Shown here in pieces: positions 1-11,030 of a stretch of DNA of 64,000 nucleotides (position 1 is the first letter of the stretch; every line of letters begins with the position of its first letter). Under the pieces are notes generated by a model, which was not told where the DNA came from, searched no databases, and saw only the letters and a list, made by a program, of their open reading frames with translations. The DNA comes from Polytrichum commune (lineage: Eukaryota > Streptophyta > Polytrichopsida > Polytrichales > Polytrichaceae). The position numbers were made by a program, and so were the translations under genes. The stretch is from positions 36,345,554-36,409,553 of the forward strand of contig OX485803.1 in NCBI GenBank assembly GCA_950295325.1, given 5' to 3'.

Positions 1-1176
1 CATTCTGCTCCTCCAGTCCGCCAATCTTGGCTTCGTGATCAACAACCACTTCATTGACCACTTGAAGTTGTTGTTGCATGTCCACCACCTCCTTTTGCAA
101 AGCCTCCATCTTTCCTCGCATTACTTCATTCCTCATACATACCTCCAGAGCTTGTGACTTTGCAATCTTGGCCTCCTGTAAAGCTGCGTCCCTCTCTGCT
201 TCCAAAGACTGAAGGTTAATTGGTGTACTACTTGAACTGCTAGCCTCCCCCATCGTAAGTGTTGCAACTCGATTTTCCAACTCGAAAATCATCGTTTTAT
301 AGTCACGAATTTCCAACGCGTGTTGCTTACGCAATTCCTCCATTCTGCTCTCCGTCGGGTCCGCTCCATGTTCACCAAGGTTTACCTCGTCTAGGACCTC
401 GTTAACCACGTCGTTGATGAGGTTGTTGACCTTGATATTTGCCTCCATGCCCTCATCCATATGCTCAAACGCCTCCTCGATGGCCATCTCCACGTCATTG
501 GCTGGTCGTTTACGATTACGTGGCTTTTTTGGTTCCCGACCCTCTGGAATTGGGGCCCCAGGCTCGTCCACTAGTCGAGGATTCCTCCTGAACCACTCCG
601 GAACGGGAGTGTATGGAATATCTGGAACTGTGCATTTAGTGAATGCAATTCCAATACCCCCAAATTTTTGACCATGCAGGGTAGCCAAACTTGACCAATC
701 CACCCTAACTCGCAACACGTGCTCCGCATACATCATACACGCCACCGACTTTGGAATTGCACTCTTGGGCCATCTATCCAAATTGGAGATACTTCTAAGT
801 ATTGTTAGGAATCTCCATTTTGCCTCCACGTCATCAAGCTGCATATAACTCGCACTGATGGCCTTGCAGTGTCGCTCGTGACAAGGTCTTGGCCACAACC
901 GATCAAAGTGAGGGAAGCCCACGTACTGCATTGCAGTCTTCACTGACCACGGTTGTGGTACATTCTCCCAACCTGCCCTGGCTTTTTGGGTGTTGTCATC
1001 ATAAACATCCCACTCCAACCCAACGGCTTTGCGTACATGTGATCTGTGACAACCTGATCCCCCACTTGCCATGTCTCCAGATCCTCCACTTGCACTTGCC
1101 ATGTCTCCAGATCCTCCACTTGCCATGTCTGGAAATCCTTCACTTGCCGGATCCACCCAAATTGTAGTTTCTAATT
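1..1176 (-). CDS. Partial coiled-coil protein, unknown function (runs off left edge)
   Basis: The minus strand is open from about 1176 to the left edge, roughly 385 codons. In order it shows a short Gly/Ser-rich tandem repeat (GGSGDMAS-like, about 1060-1140), then a Trp/Cys-rich region (WDVYDDN, GFPHFDRLW, CHERHC, about 850-1020), a segment with EWFRRNPRL (about 560-600), a basic KKPRNRKRP cluster that could be a nuclear localisation signal (about 505-535), and a long Glu/Gln/Lys-rich coiled coil from about 480 to base 1. An in-frame stop lies just upstream at about 1188 and no convincing start ATG is seen, so this is probably an internal exon whose acceptor is one of several AGs near 1170-1190. 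A TATA box at 1579-1586 on the same strand may be its promoter. I do not recognise the family; a transposon-encoded accessory protein is possible. Confidence 0.55.
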
Positions 1177-1452
1177 CTAATCTAGAACTCTAATTTTTAA
1201 ATTACTAATTGCACTTCATAATAGTGCTACAAAACATCCAAGCATACACTTCAAAATAGTGTTGCTGTGGAATTAGTTCAAAAATGTCGTTAAAAATTAA
1301 AGTACAAAAATTCAGCACACCCTTCAAGCACCCCGCTACCAGCGCTCACGCAGAGGCCAGTTGACTGGGCTCATCACAAGGAATATGCCACGTCACAAGG
1401 GAACGGGTCCACGTGGATTACACCCACAAACAGGTCAGTAAAAAAAATATAA

Positions 1453-1476
1453 AAGGATCCCAAAAAAGGGATCCTT
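1453..1476. repeat. Short inverted repeat (BamHI-site hairpin)
   Basis: The arms AAGGATCCC and GGGATCCTT are separated by six A residues, a perfect 9-bp stem. It lies between the TATA box at 1579-1586 and the partial minus-strand gene, so it would be in the 5' untranslated region of that gene if the promoter call is right. Confidence 0.6.
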
Positions 1477-1578
1477 AACTCCTCCGAGCACCCCGCTAAA
1501 CCCCGCACTCTGTAGTAGAGGAGGGTCGTCCGGGCGCCCACAAGGAGTGGAGTGGGGTATGTAAGTGGTCCCCTCCAC

Positions 1579-1586
1579 TTATATAC
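1579..1586 (-). promoter_or_regulatory. TATA box, minus strand
   Basis: Reads GTATATAA on the minus strand, immediately downstream of the GC-rich minisatellite (1590-2200) and upstream of the partial minus-strand gene. The same order (GC minisatellite, TATA box, minus-strand gene) recurs at 9.6-11.0 kb. Confidence 0.45.
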
Positions 1587-1589
1587 CCC

Positions 1590-2200
1590 TCCATCCGCTC
1601 CCCGTTCCCTCCCGTCCGCGCCCGTTCCCCTCCCAGTCCGCGCCCGTTCCCCTCCCAGTCCGCACCCGTTCCCCTACGTCCGCCCCCCGCGTTCCCCTCC
1701 AGTCCGCACCCGTTCCCTCCCAGTCCGCGCCCGTTCCCCTCCCAGTCCGCACCCGTTCCTGCCCCCGTCCGCACTCGTTCCCCTACGTCCGCCCCCCGCG
1801 TTCCCCTCCAGTCCGCACCCGTTCCCTACCAGTCCGCGCCCGCGTTCCCCCCAGTCCGCACCTGTTCCCTCCCGTCCGCGCCCGTTCCCCGCCAGTCCGC
1901 ACCCGTTCCCCTACGTCCGCCCCCCGCGTTCCCCCCAGTCCGCACCCGTTCCCTCCCGTCCGCCCCCTCGTTCCCTACGTCCGCCCCCTCGTTCCCTACG
2001 TCCGCTCCCCTCAGTCCGCTCCCGCGTTCCCCCCGTCCGCTCCAACCCGCCCCCCCCCCTTCCGCTCCCCCCCGTCCGCTCCCCCCCGTCCGCTCCATGT
2101 TCCCTTACGTCCGCTCCAACGTTCCTATAAGTCCGCCCCATGTTCCCCTACGTCCGCTTTAGAGTTCCCCTGCGTCCGCTCTAGCGTTCCCATACGTCCG
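1590..2200. repeat. GC-rich GTCCGC/GTTCCC minisatellite
   Basis: About 600 bp of irregular tandem repeat built from GTCCGC and GTTCCC words (variants such as CAGTCCGCACCCGTTCCC and CGTCCGCCCCCTCGTTCC). Open frames across it in several registers encode only Pro/Arg/Ser or Gly/Arg strings and are repeat artefacts. A related but inverted array lies at 9897-11030. Confidence 0.85.
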
Positions 2201-2667
2201 CTCCCGAGTTCCTTTGAATCTGCATTTTTTAACTTTTTTTGGAAGTTTGGACATAGTCTCGGTTTTTTGGCTCTCAAAAATTCATATAAAGTCCAAAAAA
2301 TGATTTCTTGGTATCCATGGATAGGTAATGAAGTCCTCTACATGAATATGCAATAATATTTCTACTGCACATTCCCGCGTCCCCCCATCCGCACCCCATC
2401 TAACTTAGGCCCTTTGCAAATAATATATGTGACACTAAATATCATTACCGGTGTACTTATCCACACAAAACTAATGAAGGATCCCTCAAGCAACAAAGTA
2501 ACCAATATAGTATGATGACCAACAAATTATCACCCCTATGGAGACAACGATGTACAAGTAATAACTTTATTATTGCGACGACGGTACAAATGCCCTTTAT
2601 AAATCACATACATGAACAAACCATGCACGATTTAATATTCCACTTCATTCCATCAACTTGACTTCCG

Positions 2668-3219
2668 TCATGGCAACCTCGTAGATGCTTGTGGCTTCCG
2701 TCGAGGGTCCATTTTTGGGAGAGGATTCAGTCGAAGTAAATCAACATAGCTAATCGTTCGGTCTTTCATCCGTTCCTTCAATGGTAGCCGATGAGGCGAT
2801 AATCCTTTCTTCTTCTTACGAAAATGCAAAGTCCTTGAAGATTCTTCCGCTACCTTGACATCTTCAATGTCGATTGAAGTCTCCTCCACATCCACATCCC
2901 CGGGCTTCTCCAAAATATCCGCACACAAATCAATCAGATCATTTAGATCTCCACCCACGCATTGTGTGTTGTCATTCTCCACCGCATCGATCTCAAAGTT
3001 GTCCGCATATCGTCGTTGGTCCTCCTCCGCCATCATCCTCCAAGCTTGTGTAGATTGTGAGAAGAGAGTCATGACATACTCATCACGAAATCGATCCCTA
3101 GTACATCTCTCATCTCTCTCACGCTCGGTTGATGGATTGAATGGAATATCGGGTTCACCTAAATTTTCTATCTCCTCATCACATCCTAGACCCTCAAACA
3201 TGTCTCTCTTCTCTCCCAT
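2668..3219 (-). CDS. Small acidic protein of an unrecognised family, copy 1
   Basis: A 183-residue frame starting at the ATG at 3219 (an upstream in-frame ATG at 3228 adds three residues). It is clearly paralogous to the plus-strand gene at 22869-23336: both begin MG(E/D)xRDMFxGL, share FSQSTQxWR in the first third, have a Glu/Asp/Lys-rich middle, and end with a basic block containing HxLPLK(E/D)R followed by TxSYxDLLR. The paralogy over both ends argues for a real gene. The middle looks disordered; no catalytic motif, signal peptide or membrane segment is visible. A TATA box lies at 3271-3279 on the same strand. Function unknown; the second copy sits beside a MULE transposase, so a transposon accessory protein or a nuclear regulator are both possible. 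Confidence 0.7.
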   Translation of the reverse strand: MGEKRDMFEGLGCDEEIENLGEPDIPFNPSTERERDERCTRDRFRDEYVMTLFSQSTQAWRMMAEEDQRRYADNFEIDAVENDNTQCVGGDLNDLIDLCADILEKPGDVDVEETSIDIEDVKVAEESSRTLHFRKKKKGLSPHRLPLKERMKDRTISYVDLLRLNPLPKMDPRRKPQASTRLP

Positions 3220-3270
3220 CCTATCCATGATACTCTACCCTCGTTATATGTATGAGTCTAAATGCTCTAC

Positions 3271-3279
3271 TTATATATT
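3271..3279 (-). promoter_or_regulatory. TATA box of the small acidic gene, copy 1
   Basis: The minus strand reads CAATATATAAG about 50 bases upstream of the ATG. The paralogue has a matching TATATATTGGACTCATAC stretch at about 22820 ahead of its ATG. Confidence 0.45.
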
Positions 3280-3484
3280 GAGCTCAAAGGACTTTATGAA
3301 ATATAAAATATTTGATGTAATCCAAGATGTAGAGGATCCAATTCTCGTTGGTAGGATAAAGACAACACAATAGGAATAAAAAGAAAGTTGGTGAAGTCAA
3401 AAAGTTAGTTGCACTTTTTGAAAAAGTCCCCCGACACCCGCATTGGAAACCTCTTTGAAGCTTCTATATTTGATGGATTGTCCT

Positions 3485-3775
3485 TTCATTCAACAATTCA
3501 CATATTTGAGCTTCAACCTTAGTGGTTGTATAGTTTCACAACCCACACGCATTCAAATGTCATATTAATTCAACAAAATACATATTTGTGCTTCAACCTT
3601 TGTGGTCCATATGGTTTCACAACGCATATTAGGCATCCGAATGCCATCTTCATTCAACGATTCACATATTTGAGCTTCAACCTTAGTGGTTCGTATGGTT
3701 TCACAACCCACACGCATCCCCTTGCCCTTTCATTCGACAATTCACATATTTGTGCTTCAACCTTTGTGGTTCATA
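3485..3775. repeat. Tandem repeat, four units of about 82 bp
   Basis: Four diverged copies contain CACATATTTG(A/T)GCTTCAACCTT followed by GTGGTT and GGTTTCACAAC, beginning near 3488, 3568, 3650 and 3737. The array ends directly in a telomere-like tract. Confidence 0.75.
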
Positions 3776-3812
3776 AACCCTAAACTCTAAACCCCTAAAC
3801 CCTAAACCCTAC
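3776..3812 (+). repeat. Interstitial telomere-like repeat
   Basis: About five imperfect AAACCCT units (with AAACTCT and AAACCCCT variants), the complement of the plant-type TTTAGGG telomere repeat. Confidence 0.75.
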
Positions 3813-6800
3813 GTCATTCCAAATTGCTACCACATATGTGCTGTTGTTTTGTTCTCTCACTCATGTAGAAGTGTTTCCATATATGGTTTGGGGGTTTAGG
3901 TTCCCAGTTTTCCAACGAACCCACCCGCTTTTTTTTTACGATGCCTACAACGAAAGTTAAACGTTCGCAAATCGCGATGACTACTTCAAGTTGGCACAAT
4001 CTCTACTTAGACATATAACTTATGGTATACATTGGGGTTTTTAGAAGGGGTCATGAACGCACGTGATTCTCAAACATAATGTAGAGTGCATCCCCCGAGT
4101 TCCTATAGGCTTCATAAAGATATCTTACCAACACCTTACACAAATTAGAACATTCTAGAAAAACAAATTAATATGGTCCATATTGATATTAAACTAGGGA
4201 TTTGGTGTGGGCTTAAATTTAATGTGGCCCACATTAGTGATCATTTGGGGGGGGTGCACTATACTAAATCCGTATGAGTATATGTGAGTGCACAAAAGAG
4301 GTATTGATTTGAACTTTGTTGTATTATGTATTATTCTTCACAAAATTATAAGTTGTAGTTATGTAAATATATAGAATAATTTAAAAAAATATACAACATC
4401 TCTACTAACTTGTATGGTAGTGTCATTAGATTTTATAGAATAAGGTTTATTTTATTTTAGTATTGGCTTAAACTGGTACATAAAAAGAACCAACCACAAG
4501 TGAACATACGATCTTACATATCATTTGATGGTAGACTTCAAAACAATAATTGCATTAGCTTTTATGACATGTATTACAAATCAGAGTATGGGAGGATTGA
4601 ATGGAAACAGATGCTTAGGGACTTGGAAAAAGCCCCGGACGTGGCCTACCATGACATTCTTAACAAATTTGATTTGATTTGGGGGGTCAAAGGTCTTATT
4701 GTGACCCGTAGCAACTTAGTCCCTACTTGGAAGGATAGGCCTCAAATGAGCATTATTTCTAGATTTCCACTTAGGCTGCGCTGTTTCGGCTGGGTTGGTT
4801 GTATTTTCAATTTGTGCCAAAAAAAGAATAAGACATGTATTGCAAATATAAGGGCCGGTTCACAATATGGCCAAACTTTAAGAGGTTCAACATTTGGACC
4901 AATGAAAATGCTGAAATGCCCAAAGTCCGTCCTCTCGGCCTTCACACTAGAGGCCGAAGTCCAAAGGACGTGGCCTCCAAAAGAGCCTAGGTGGCAACAC
5001 TTTTAGGAAGTTATGGCGCCAAGAGTTCGGCCTCTCGAGCAAAGATTGGGTATAGCAAAATGCTCAACCCAAACTTCCGTCGAGAGGCCGAACTTTTTTT
5101 TCATTAAAATAATCAATCATTGACAAGATCTTGGCCGTTAGATTGGAGGGGTTATTTTGAGCAAGGAATAAAGTGGCATGCTCCTTTGAGTTTGGACTTT
5201 GGGATTGGCCTTTGGAGGCTTCACACTTTGGCCATCCAAGCCGAGAGGCCGTGGGAGTTCATGGCCAAAGGTTTAGACTTTGCGCTTGGCCTTTGGAGGC
5301 TTCACACTATGCCCAACTAAGGCTACCCTTACTATATTTTCTTGGCTATTTTCAGTTCATTTCTTTGGACTATCAACAAAGTTGGGCCACTCAATCGCAC
5401 GGCCTCTCAACTTGGACGGCCAAGAATATGTCCAAACTTCCAAAAAAAAGTGATTGTGAATTATATAAATATAAATATAAGAAATTGTGAAGATTCCTTG
5501 TGAGAGAATACCATTCATAAAATTGCACACCCAATCAAAACTTTATTCAATATCAAGTTTACAAATCACGAGTGAATATGAATCAATGTAACTGGATGTG
5601 TAGTTTTTATCATCCATATTATGGTTGTATTTCATCCGTTAACGTTTATAGAGTCAGATTTATAAAGAAGGGAGTACCATTTTGTTAACTGTTAACACGT
5701 TTAACATTTATAGTGTGCAATATGTGGGGAGTAGAAGAAAGATAGCATTTAGAGATGTTTTGGATCACGTGTACAACCGATATAACTATTGCAATATTGT
5801 GCTCAACTTTAGTTAACTAGATATAACTATAGTTTACTACATTTTGTGGCATACCAAAATTAGAATAAATATAGGTAACTGCATTTTTTCAAGACATATC
5901 ACAAACAACTATAGTTAACTTGAACTTAGCACATGGATGTGATAACAACGATGTGAAAGAAGGATGTGGCCTCACAAGAGGCGAGAACCTTGGTTAGCCT
6001 TCCATAGACTTCTTCTCGATTATGGAGCAAAGGCCTCATGGAGTAGTATGAACATTGCACTAAGATCCATAAACCTCATACAATATACAAGTTTTGTATG
6101 AAAAAATGATGGCTTTATTTACATCTCCAACGGTTACAAAATTGGTATGATTCAAAATTGTTGCAAAAAAAACAAAAAAAATCTATTTTGCAGTGTCACG
6201 GAAGCACATTGTCGGGTTAACCATGTTGTATGGAGGGGACTTCAAAATGTTCACTACGTGTGTGATGGTTGACCTTTCCGCTGGATTGGTCTTCGTCAAT
6301 GAATCCAATGCTAACTCAAACCGCATGTGAGCCCAAAAGGGTGCCCACATTTAGTCTTAGACCCTTGAAACGTTAGTTGATGCACTTTGAAGTAGCATGT
6401 TATTTCACAAAAATATAAAAAGAGTGAAATGTTAGTCTTAGAAGTACCATGTTGTAAGAGGCTAGGATGTGAGTTGTTATTGTGTTTTTACCTTCGGAAG
6501 GATTTGAGTGAATGAGGATAGGTAAGGAGAACTTGGATTGAGTAGTTAGTGAGTAGGCTAGTACAAATGGATGGAGACAACCAAAGTGACTCAAGAGGCA
6601 AGTGCATTCGAATTGGGATGAATGGAGGATCACATGGAGCGCACAAGTGGACCACCTCATCATGGCCATTTAATGGGGAAGGCCCAAGGAAGAATGCAAG
6701 GTGGAGGATAAGCAAATTCTCAAAGCACCAATCAAATCACGAGTTAAGCATCGTGGTTTGAATTAAGTGGTGAGCGACGATTTGGGAAAGTAAGGGGAGA

Positions 6801-7299
6801 AAGTTATGGCGGCGGAAAGCGAAGGAGGCTAAGTTTGGGTTGAAGCATCCCAAGTTTGGTAAAGTGTGGTAGGTAGAAAGCCAAGGTAATGTGTGTGCTT
6901 AGTTTTTAGTTTGAGAGCCAAGGCTTGTTAGCCTTGAAGAGGGCTTGACCTCTTGGTAGAATTAGTGTTGACGTGAAGGATTTTAAAGTTAATTCATGAT
7001 TCCAATTTGTGGTACTTAAAGTTCATGTTTTGAATACACGTGGTTGCAAGTTCCATGTTTAAGAGTTGAGCACTTGATGTTGTGATGAGTGCAAAAATAT
7101 ACTTGTGTGGATTAGTTAGTCTTAGTGAAGTTAGGAAATTCTCTCTCCCCCTCTCCTCTCTAGGATTTTAGGATTTTAGGATTAGAGAAGAATTGTGTGA
7201 TTAGAAAGGGGTTGTTAGTAGAATTAGGGAAATTAGGTAGGAAGATTAGTTAAGGGCTTGAATAATTAGTGAGGTAGTTGGGGATTACAACTACAAAGT
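3813..7299. other. AT-rich intergenic DNA with a possible degenerate ORF
   Basis: No convincing gene. A plus-strand frame at 4500-5006 (168 codons, with FDLIWGVKG and a Trp-rich stretch) could be a relic of a mobile-element gene, but no family is recognised. From about 4880 to 5440 the words GGCCTCTCG and GCCGAGAGG recur in both orientations, like parts of a decayed repeat. Confidence 0.4.
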
Positions 7300-7665
7300 T
7301 GTGGGTTCATAAAGGAGCTGGGTTTATGAAGGAGCTGGGTTTGTTTAGTTAGAAAGTAAAGAGCTGGGTTTATGAAGGACCTGGGTTTGTTTAGTTAGAA
7401 GCTAAGGAGCTGGGTTCATGAAGGAGCTGGGTTTATGAAGGAGCTGGGTTTGTTTAGTTAGAAAGTAAAGAGCTGGGTTTATGAAGGACCTGGGTTTGTT
7501 TAGTTAGAAGCTAAGGAGCTGGGTTCATGAAGGAGCTGGGTTTATGAAGGAGCTGGGTTTATGAAGGAGCTGGGTTTGTTTAGTTAGAAGCTAAGAAGCT
7601 GGGTTTATGAAGGAGCTGGGTTTATGTAATTAGAAAGTAAAGAGATGGGTTCATGAAGGAGCTTA
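7300..7665. repeat. GAGCTGGGTT minisatellite
   Basis: About 14 irregular units of roughly 17-20 bp (GGAGCTGGGTTTATGAA) are interspersed with TTTAGTTAGAAAGTAAA / AGCTAA spacers. A block of about 120 bp is itself duplicated (about 7330-7440 and 7440-7560). Confidence 0.8.
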
Positions 7666-7974
7666 GTAGATAGCCTACCTAATTAGCTCATAGACAAGTA
7701 GTTAGTTACATTATGCTAGTTAGTGTTATGTGTGGCTTTCACAAGTAAATGTATTTGAGATTGACTATAGAGAATAGTGTTTTTTTTAACACTTGCATCC
7801 TCTCTTTAAAAATAAACCACGTGCACAACTTAATGGAGAATGTGGAGCACTCTCGCGATGGCAAGACAAAGGAAGCAAAGACCAAAGTTAAATCCAAGAC
7901 CACTTGAAGGGTGAACCTTGCACTATGGACTCATCCAAGTCCAAATCCAATACCGCGGAGGAATGTGAGCCCAA

Positions 7975-8032
7975 ACCCACTACTCGGACTACGGACGCTT
8001 AAGGGTGGGGGGTTTGGCCTCACACCGCATAT
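7975..8032 (+). repeat. Dispersed about 45-bp repeat, copy 1
   Basis: A conserved core CGGACTA(C)GGACGCTTAAGGG, then TGGG and GGTTTGGCCTCACAC. Related copies lie at about 18770-18820 (opposite orientation) and 20345-20403. Here it overlaps the 3' end of the kinase ORF. Confidence 0.65.
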
Positions 8033-9611
8033 TCAAGCCATTTGGATCACTGTTTAGCTGAAACAAGGGGGAAGTCGCATCCCTGGCATAAATCTTCTTT
8101 GCCAAAGCATCCACTGAGAAGGACTCCGATAGAAACGTGTGCCTATGTTTCCGAGCCATCCTCACCGGAGAGGTGGATGTTCCACGCTGCCCTCGTACAT
8201 GGAATAATTCTGGACCAACACAGTTGTATTTTGCTTTGTGCTTGTTCATCTCATCCACTGAATCTTTTCCATAGTTGGAGGGTGCGTCTTCACCTCCCCA
8301 GGATGCCATGCCCCAATCACACACACCAATGTAAACCGTGTTCTCACGGTCTTGTGGAAAATGCAGCATGACATTGTTGGGATTAAGGTCATTGTGCAAC
8401 ACGTCATGCTTCTGCACTACATCCACAATGCACATTAGAGCCCATGCCAAATAAGCTCGATGATCTACTGGACACGCCAATGCTTCAACTGAACGTTCCT
8501 TTCGATTCTCCAAACTATTCGTGGCCTTCATGGTCTTCCCAGCCCACTCTATCCAGCTAGGGATGAATGATGCTCCATGAATTGCGACTCTCCGCACCAC
8601 TCCGAAGGTCCCTTGGAAGATTTCCTTATCCAAGGCTTTGATCTCCGCATTCCTAGGCAACCATATGACACCCTGCCGGCCCTGAGTGGCAATGTTGTCT
8701 GCCATCTGCCTGTCAATAAAAATGGGAAGGTTGCGGGCGGATGTTCCTTTTGCTGCTATTACGCCTCTTTTCCAATTCTCTAGCTTCATGTACAGCTCAG
8801 ACTTCCTGCCACTACTACTTCCCTCGCTAGGATGCACAACATCATATGCCATTGTTGGATTGTAGATTGCTTCCACGGCTTGTTGTTCAATCCAGGTGCC
8901 CCAATCGCTCATGCCCCTAGCATCTTCAAACTCCGCTCCAGCCGTGGCTTCCGTGAGAATAAGAATCAAATCGTTCCTCACCAAATCCAACCCCTTTGTA
9001 CCATCATTGAGGTATTTTTTTTCCAAATAAACCATGCTGTTATTTCTAAACCACTCCAACAGCACGACCCTACAATGGTTTCGAGCCTCATCGATCCGCG
9101 GGTCGCGTTTGCCTCTATTTTTCCTTTTCCTCGATTGCGAACCTGAAACCCCGGACCCCTCCTCCGTCCCTTCCGAAATTGCTGGGCGTTTTTGTCCCCG
9201 TCTTTCACCATGCTCCGAACCCTGAGGTACATCACGTGCAGGGCTCTCCGGTCTTGATGTCCGCCGTGTCGGAGATCGTGGTGGCACGGACTCTCCATGA
9301 GTGGCTGCATTTATATCGGTGGAACTGCCTGAGCTTGGTCCCCTTCCTATTCTCCCTCTATGTCCACTGTTTCCCCGACTCCCACGTGTTCCACGGCTTC
9401 CACGTGTTTGGTTGCCTCCTGAATGGCCAACTGCAAAGAACTCTTCGTCAAACCAAAAAGGATCTGGACGTGGGGGACGTGCTGCAGTGCTTCCACTTCC
9501 AGCCTCGCTTCCCGTACCCTCTCCAGTATGCGCAAGTGGAGTGCTTTGGAGCCAAGCACGGTGCAGCCTCGTATCCTCGTCTTGGTAAGGAGCAATGTCC
9601 TCCCCCTCCAT
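7989..9611 (-). CDS. Divergent protein-kinase-like protein
   Basis: A 540-residue protein starting at the ATG at 9611 (MEGEDIAPY); the open frame extends further upstream without an ATG. The first 200 residues are low-complexity Arg/Gly/Ser with basic patches (RKRKNRGKR). The kinase core follows: a glycine-loop-like FQGTFGVVRR, candidate Lys in WAGKTMK, catalytic-loop HNDLNPNNVML (HND in place of HRD), metal-binding CDWGMAS (DWG in place of DFG), then CVGPELF in the activation segment. Catalytic Asp, Asn and the second metal Asp are all present, so activity is possible, although the fold is far from ordinary plant kinases. The TATA box at 9837-9844 and a GTGAGTGAAT microsatellite leader precede it. 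The frame ends inside a dispersed repeat, so the C-terminus may be altered. Repeat surroundings suggest a mobile-element or captured kinase; not proven. Confidence 0.7.
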   Translation of the reverse strand: MEGEDIAPYQDEDTRLHRAWLQSTPLAHTGEGTGSEAGSGSTAARPPRPDPFWFDEEFFAVGHSGGNQTRGSRGTRGSRGNSGHRGRIGRGPSSGSSTDINAATHGESVPPRSPTRRTSRPESPARDVPQGSEHGERRGQKRPAISEGTEEGSGVSGSQSRKRKNRGKRDPRIDEARNHCRVVLLEWFRNNSMVYLEKKYLNDGTKGLDLVRNDLILILTEATAGAEFEDARGMSDWGTWIEQQAVEAIYNPTMAYDVVHPSEGSSSGRKSELYMKLENWKRGVIAAKGTSARNLPIFIDRQMADNIATQGRQGVIWLPRNAEIKALDKEIFQGTFGVVRRVAIHGASFIPSWIEWAGKTMKATNSLENRKERSVEALACPVDHRAYLAWALMCIVDVVQKHDVLHNDLNPNNVMLHFPQDRENTVYIGVCDWGMASWGGEDAPSNYGKDSVDEMNKHKAKYNCVGPELFHVRGQRGTSTSPVRMARKHRHTFLSESFSVDALAKKIYARDATSPLFQLNSDPNGLNMRCEAKPPTLKRP

Positions 9612-9836
9612 CGTGAAAAAAACCGCGTGAGTGAGTGAATGTAAAAAAGAGTGAGTGAATGTAGAAATGAGTGCGTGAATCTGGAAAAAAAATTGCGAGG
9701 GTTCCCCCACAATTTGCCCTGTCCTCCCAAACCCCCTGAGACCCGCGCGGTGCCGCTGTCCTTGGGACGGCAACAAGGTCTCGGGTCCCTTTGTGGTGGG
9801 AGGAGAGGAAAGTGAGGGGAACTAAAACCCCACGGC

Positions 9837-9844
9837 TTTATATA
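9837..9844 (-). promoter_or_regulatory. TATA box of the kinase-like gene
   Basis: The minus strand reads CCTATATAAAGCC about 225 bases upstream of the ATG at 9611, right at the edge of the GC-rich minisatellite. Confidence 0.55.
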
Positions 9845-9896
9845 GGCAAAGGGGAGCACAATCATTATGGGATCCCGGTCGGATTTGACATGGGGC

Positions 9897-11030
9897 ACGA
9901 AAAGGACGTATGGGGAACGTGGGAACGCGGGGGCGGACGGAGGGAACGAGGGGGCGGACGTAGGGGAACTCGGGCGGACGGAAGGGAACGGAGCGCGGAC
10001 GGGAGGGAACGTACGGGAACATGGGGCGGACGGGAGGGGAACGTGGGGCAGACTGGAGGGGAACGCGGGCGGACGGGAGGGGAACGTAGCGCGGACGGGA
10101 GGGAACATGGGGCGGACGGGAGGGGAACGTAGCGCGGACGGGAGGGAACGTGGGCGGACGGGAGGGGAACGTAGCGCGGACGGGAGGGAACATGGGGCGG
10201 ACGGGAGGGAACGTGGGGCGGACGGGAGGGAACGTGGGCGGACGGGAAGGGAACGCGGGGCGGACGGGAAGGGAACGGGTGCGGACTGGGGGGGAACGGG
10301 CGCGGACGGAAGGGAACGGGTGCGGACTGGGGGGAACGCGGTAGGGAACGGGTGCGGACGTTAGGAAACGTGTGGGAACGTGAACGCACGGCGGGGGAAC
10401 GTGGGGCGGACGTGAGGGAACTTGGGGCGGACGGAGCCCTCCGCGTTCCCCCCGTCCGCCCCCGCGTTCCCCCGTCCGCTCCAGCGTTCTCCCCCCCGTT
10501 CCCAACCCCCTTCCGCCCCACCCCCGTCCGCTCCACCCCCTCCACCGTCCGCTCCACCCCCTCCCCCGTCCGCTCCACCCCCCTCCGTCGTCCGCCCCAC
10601 CCCCCTCCCCCGTCCGCTCCACCCCCTCCCCCGTCCGCTCCACCCCCCTCCGTCGTCCGCCCCACCCCCCTCCCCCGTCCGCTCCACCCCCCTCCGTCGT
10701 CCGCTCCACCCCCCTCCGTCGTCCGCTCCACCCCCCTCCGTCCGTCCGCCCCACCCCCGTCCGTCCGCCCCACCCCCGTCCGCTCCACCCCCCTCCCCCG
10801 TCCGCTCCACCCCCGTCCGTCCGCCCCACCCCCGTCCGTCCGCCCCACCCCCGTCCGCTCCACCCCCCTCCGTCCGCCCCACCCCCGTCCGTCCGCACCA
10901 CCCCCCTCCCCCGTCCGTCCGCACCACCCCCCTCCCCCGTCCGCACCACCCCCCGTCCGTCCGCTCCACCCCCCTCCGCCGTCCGCACCACCCCCCTCTC
11001 CCGTCCGCCCCACCGTCCGCCCCACACCCT
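9897..11030. repeat. Large inverted GC-rich GTCCGC minisatellite
   Basis: From about 9900 to 10435 the plus strand consists of GCGGACGGGAGGGAACGTGG-like units; from about 10440 to 11030 it is the complementary GTCCGCTCCACCCCC / GTTCCCC type. The two halves meet at about 10435, so the whole block is a roughly 1.1-kb imperfect inverted repeat. Long open frames on both strands (up to about 400 codons of Gly/Arg or Pro/Ser) are repeat artefacts. Confidence 0.85.

Noticed and set aside
1496-2356. Several 60-263 codon Pro/Arg or Gly/Arg frames
   Set aside because: They are translations of the GTCCGC/GTTCCC minisatellite in many frames and on both strands.
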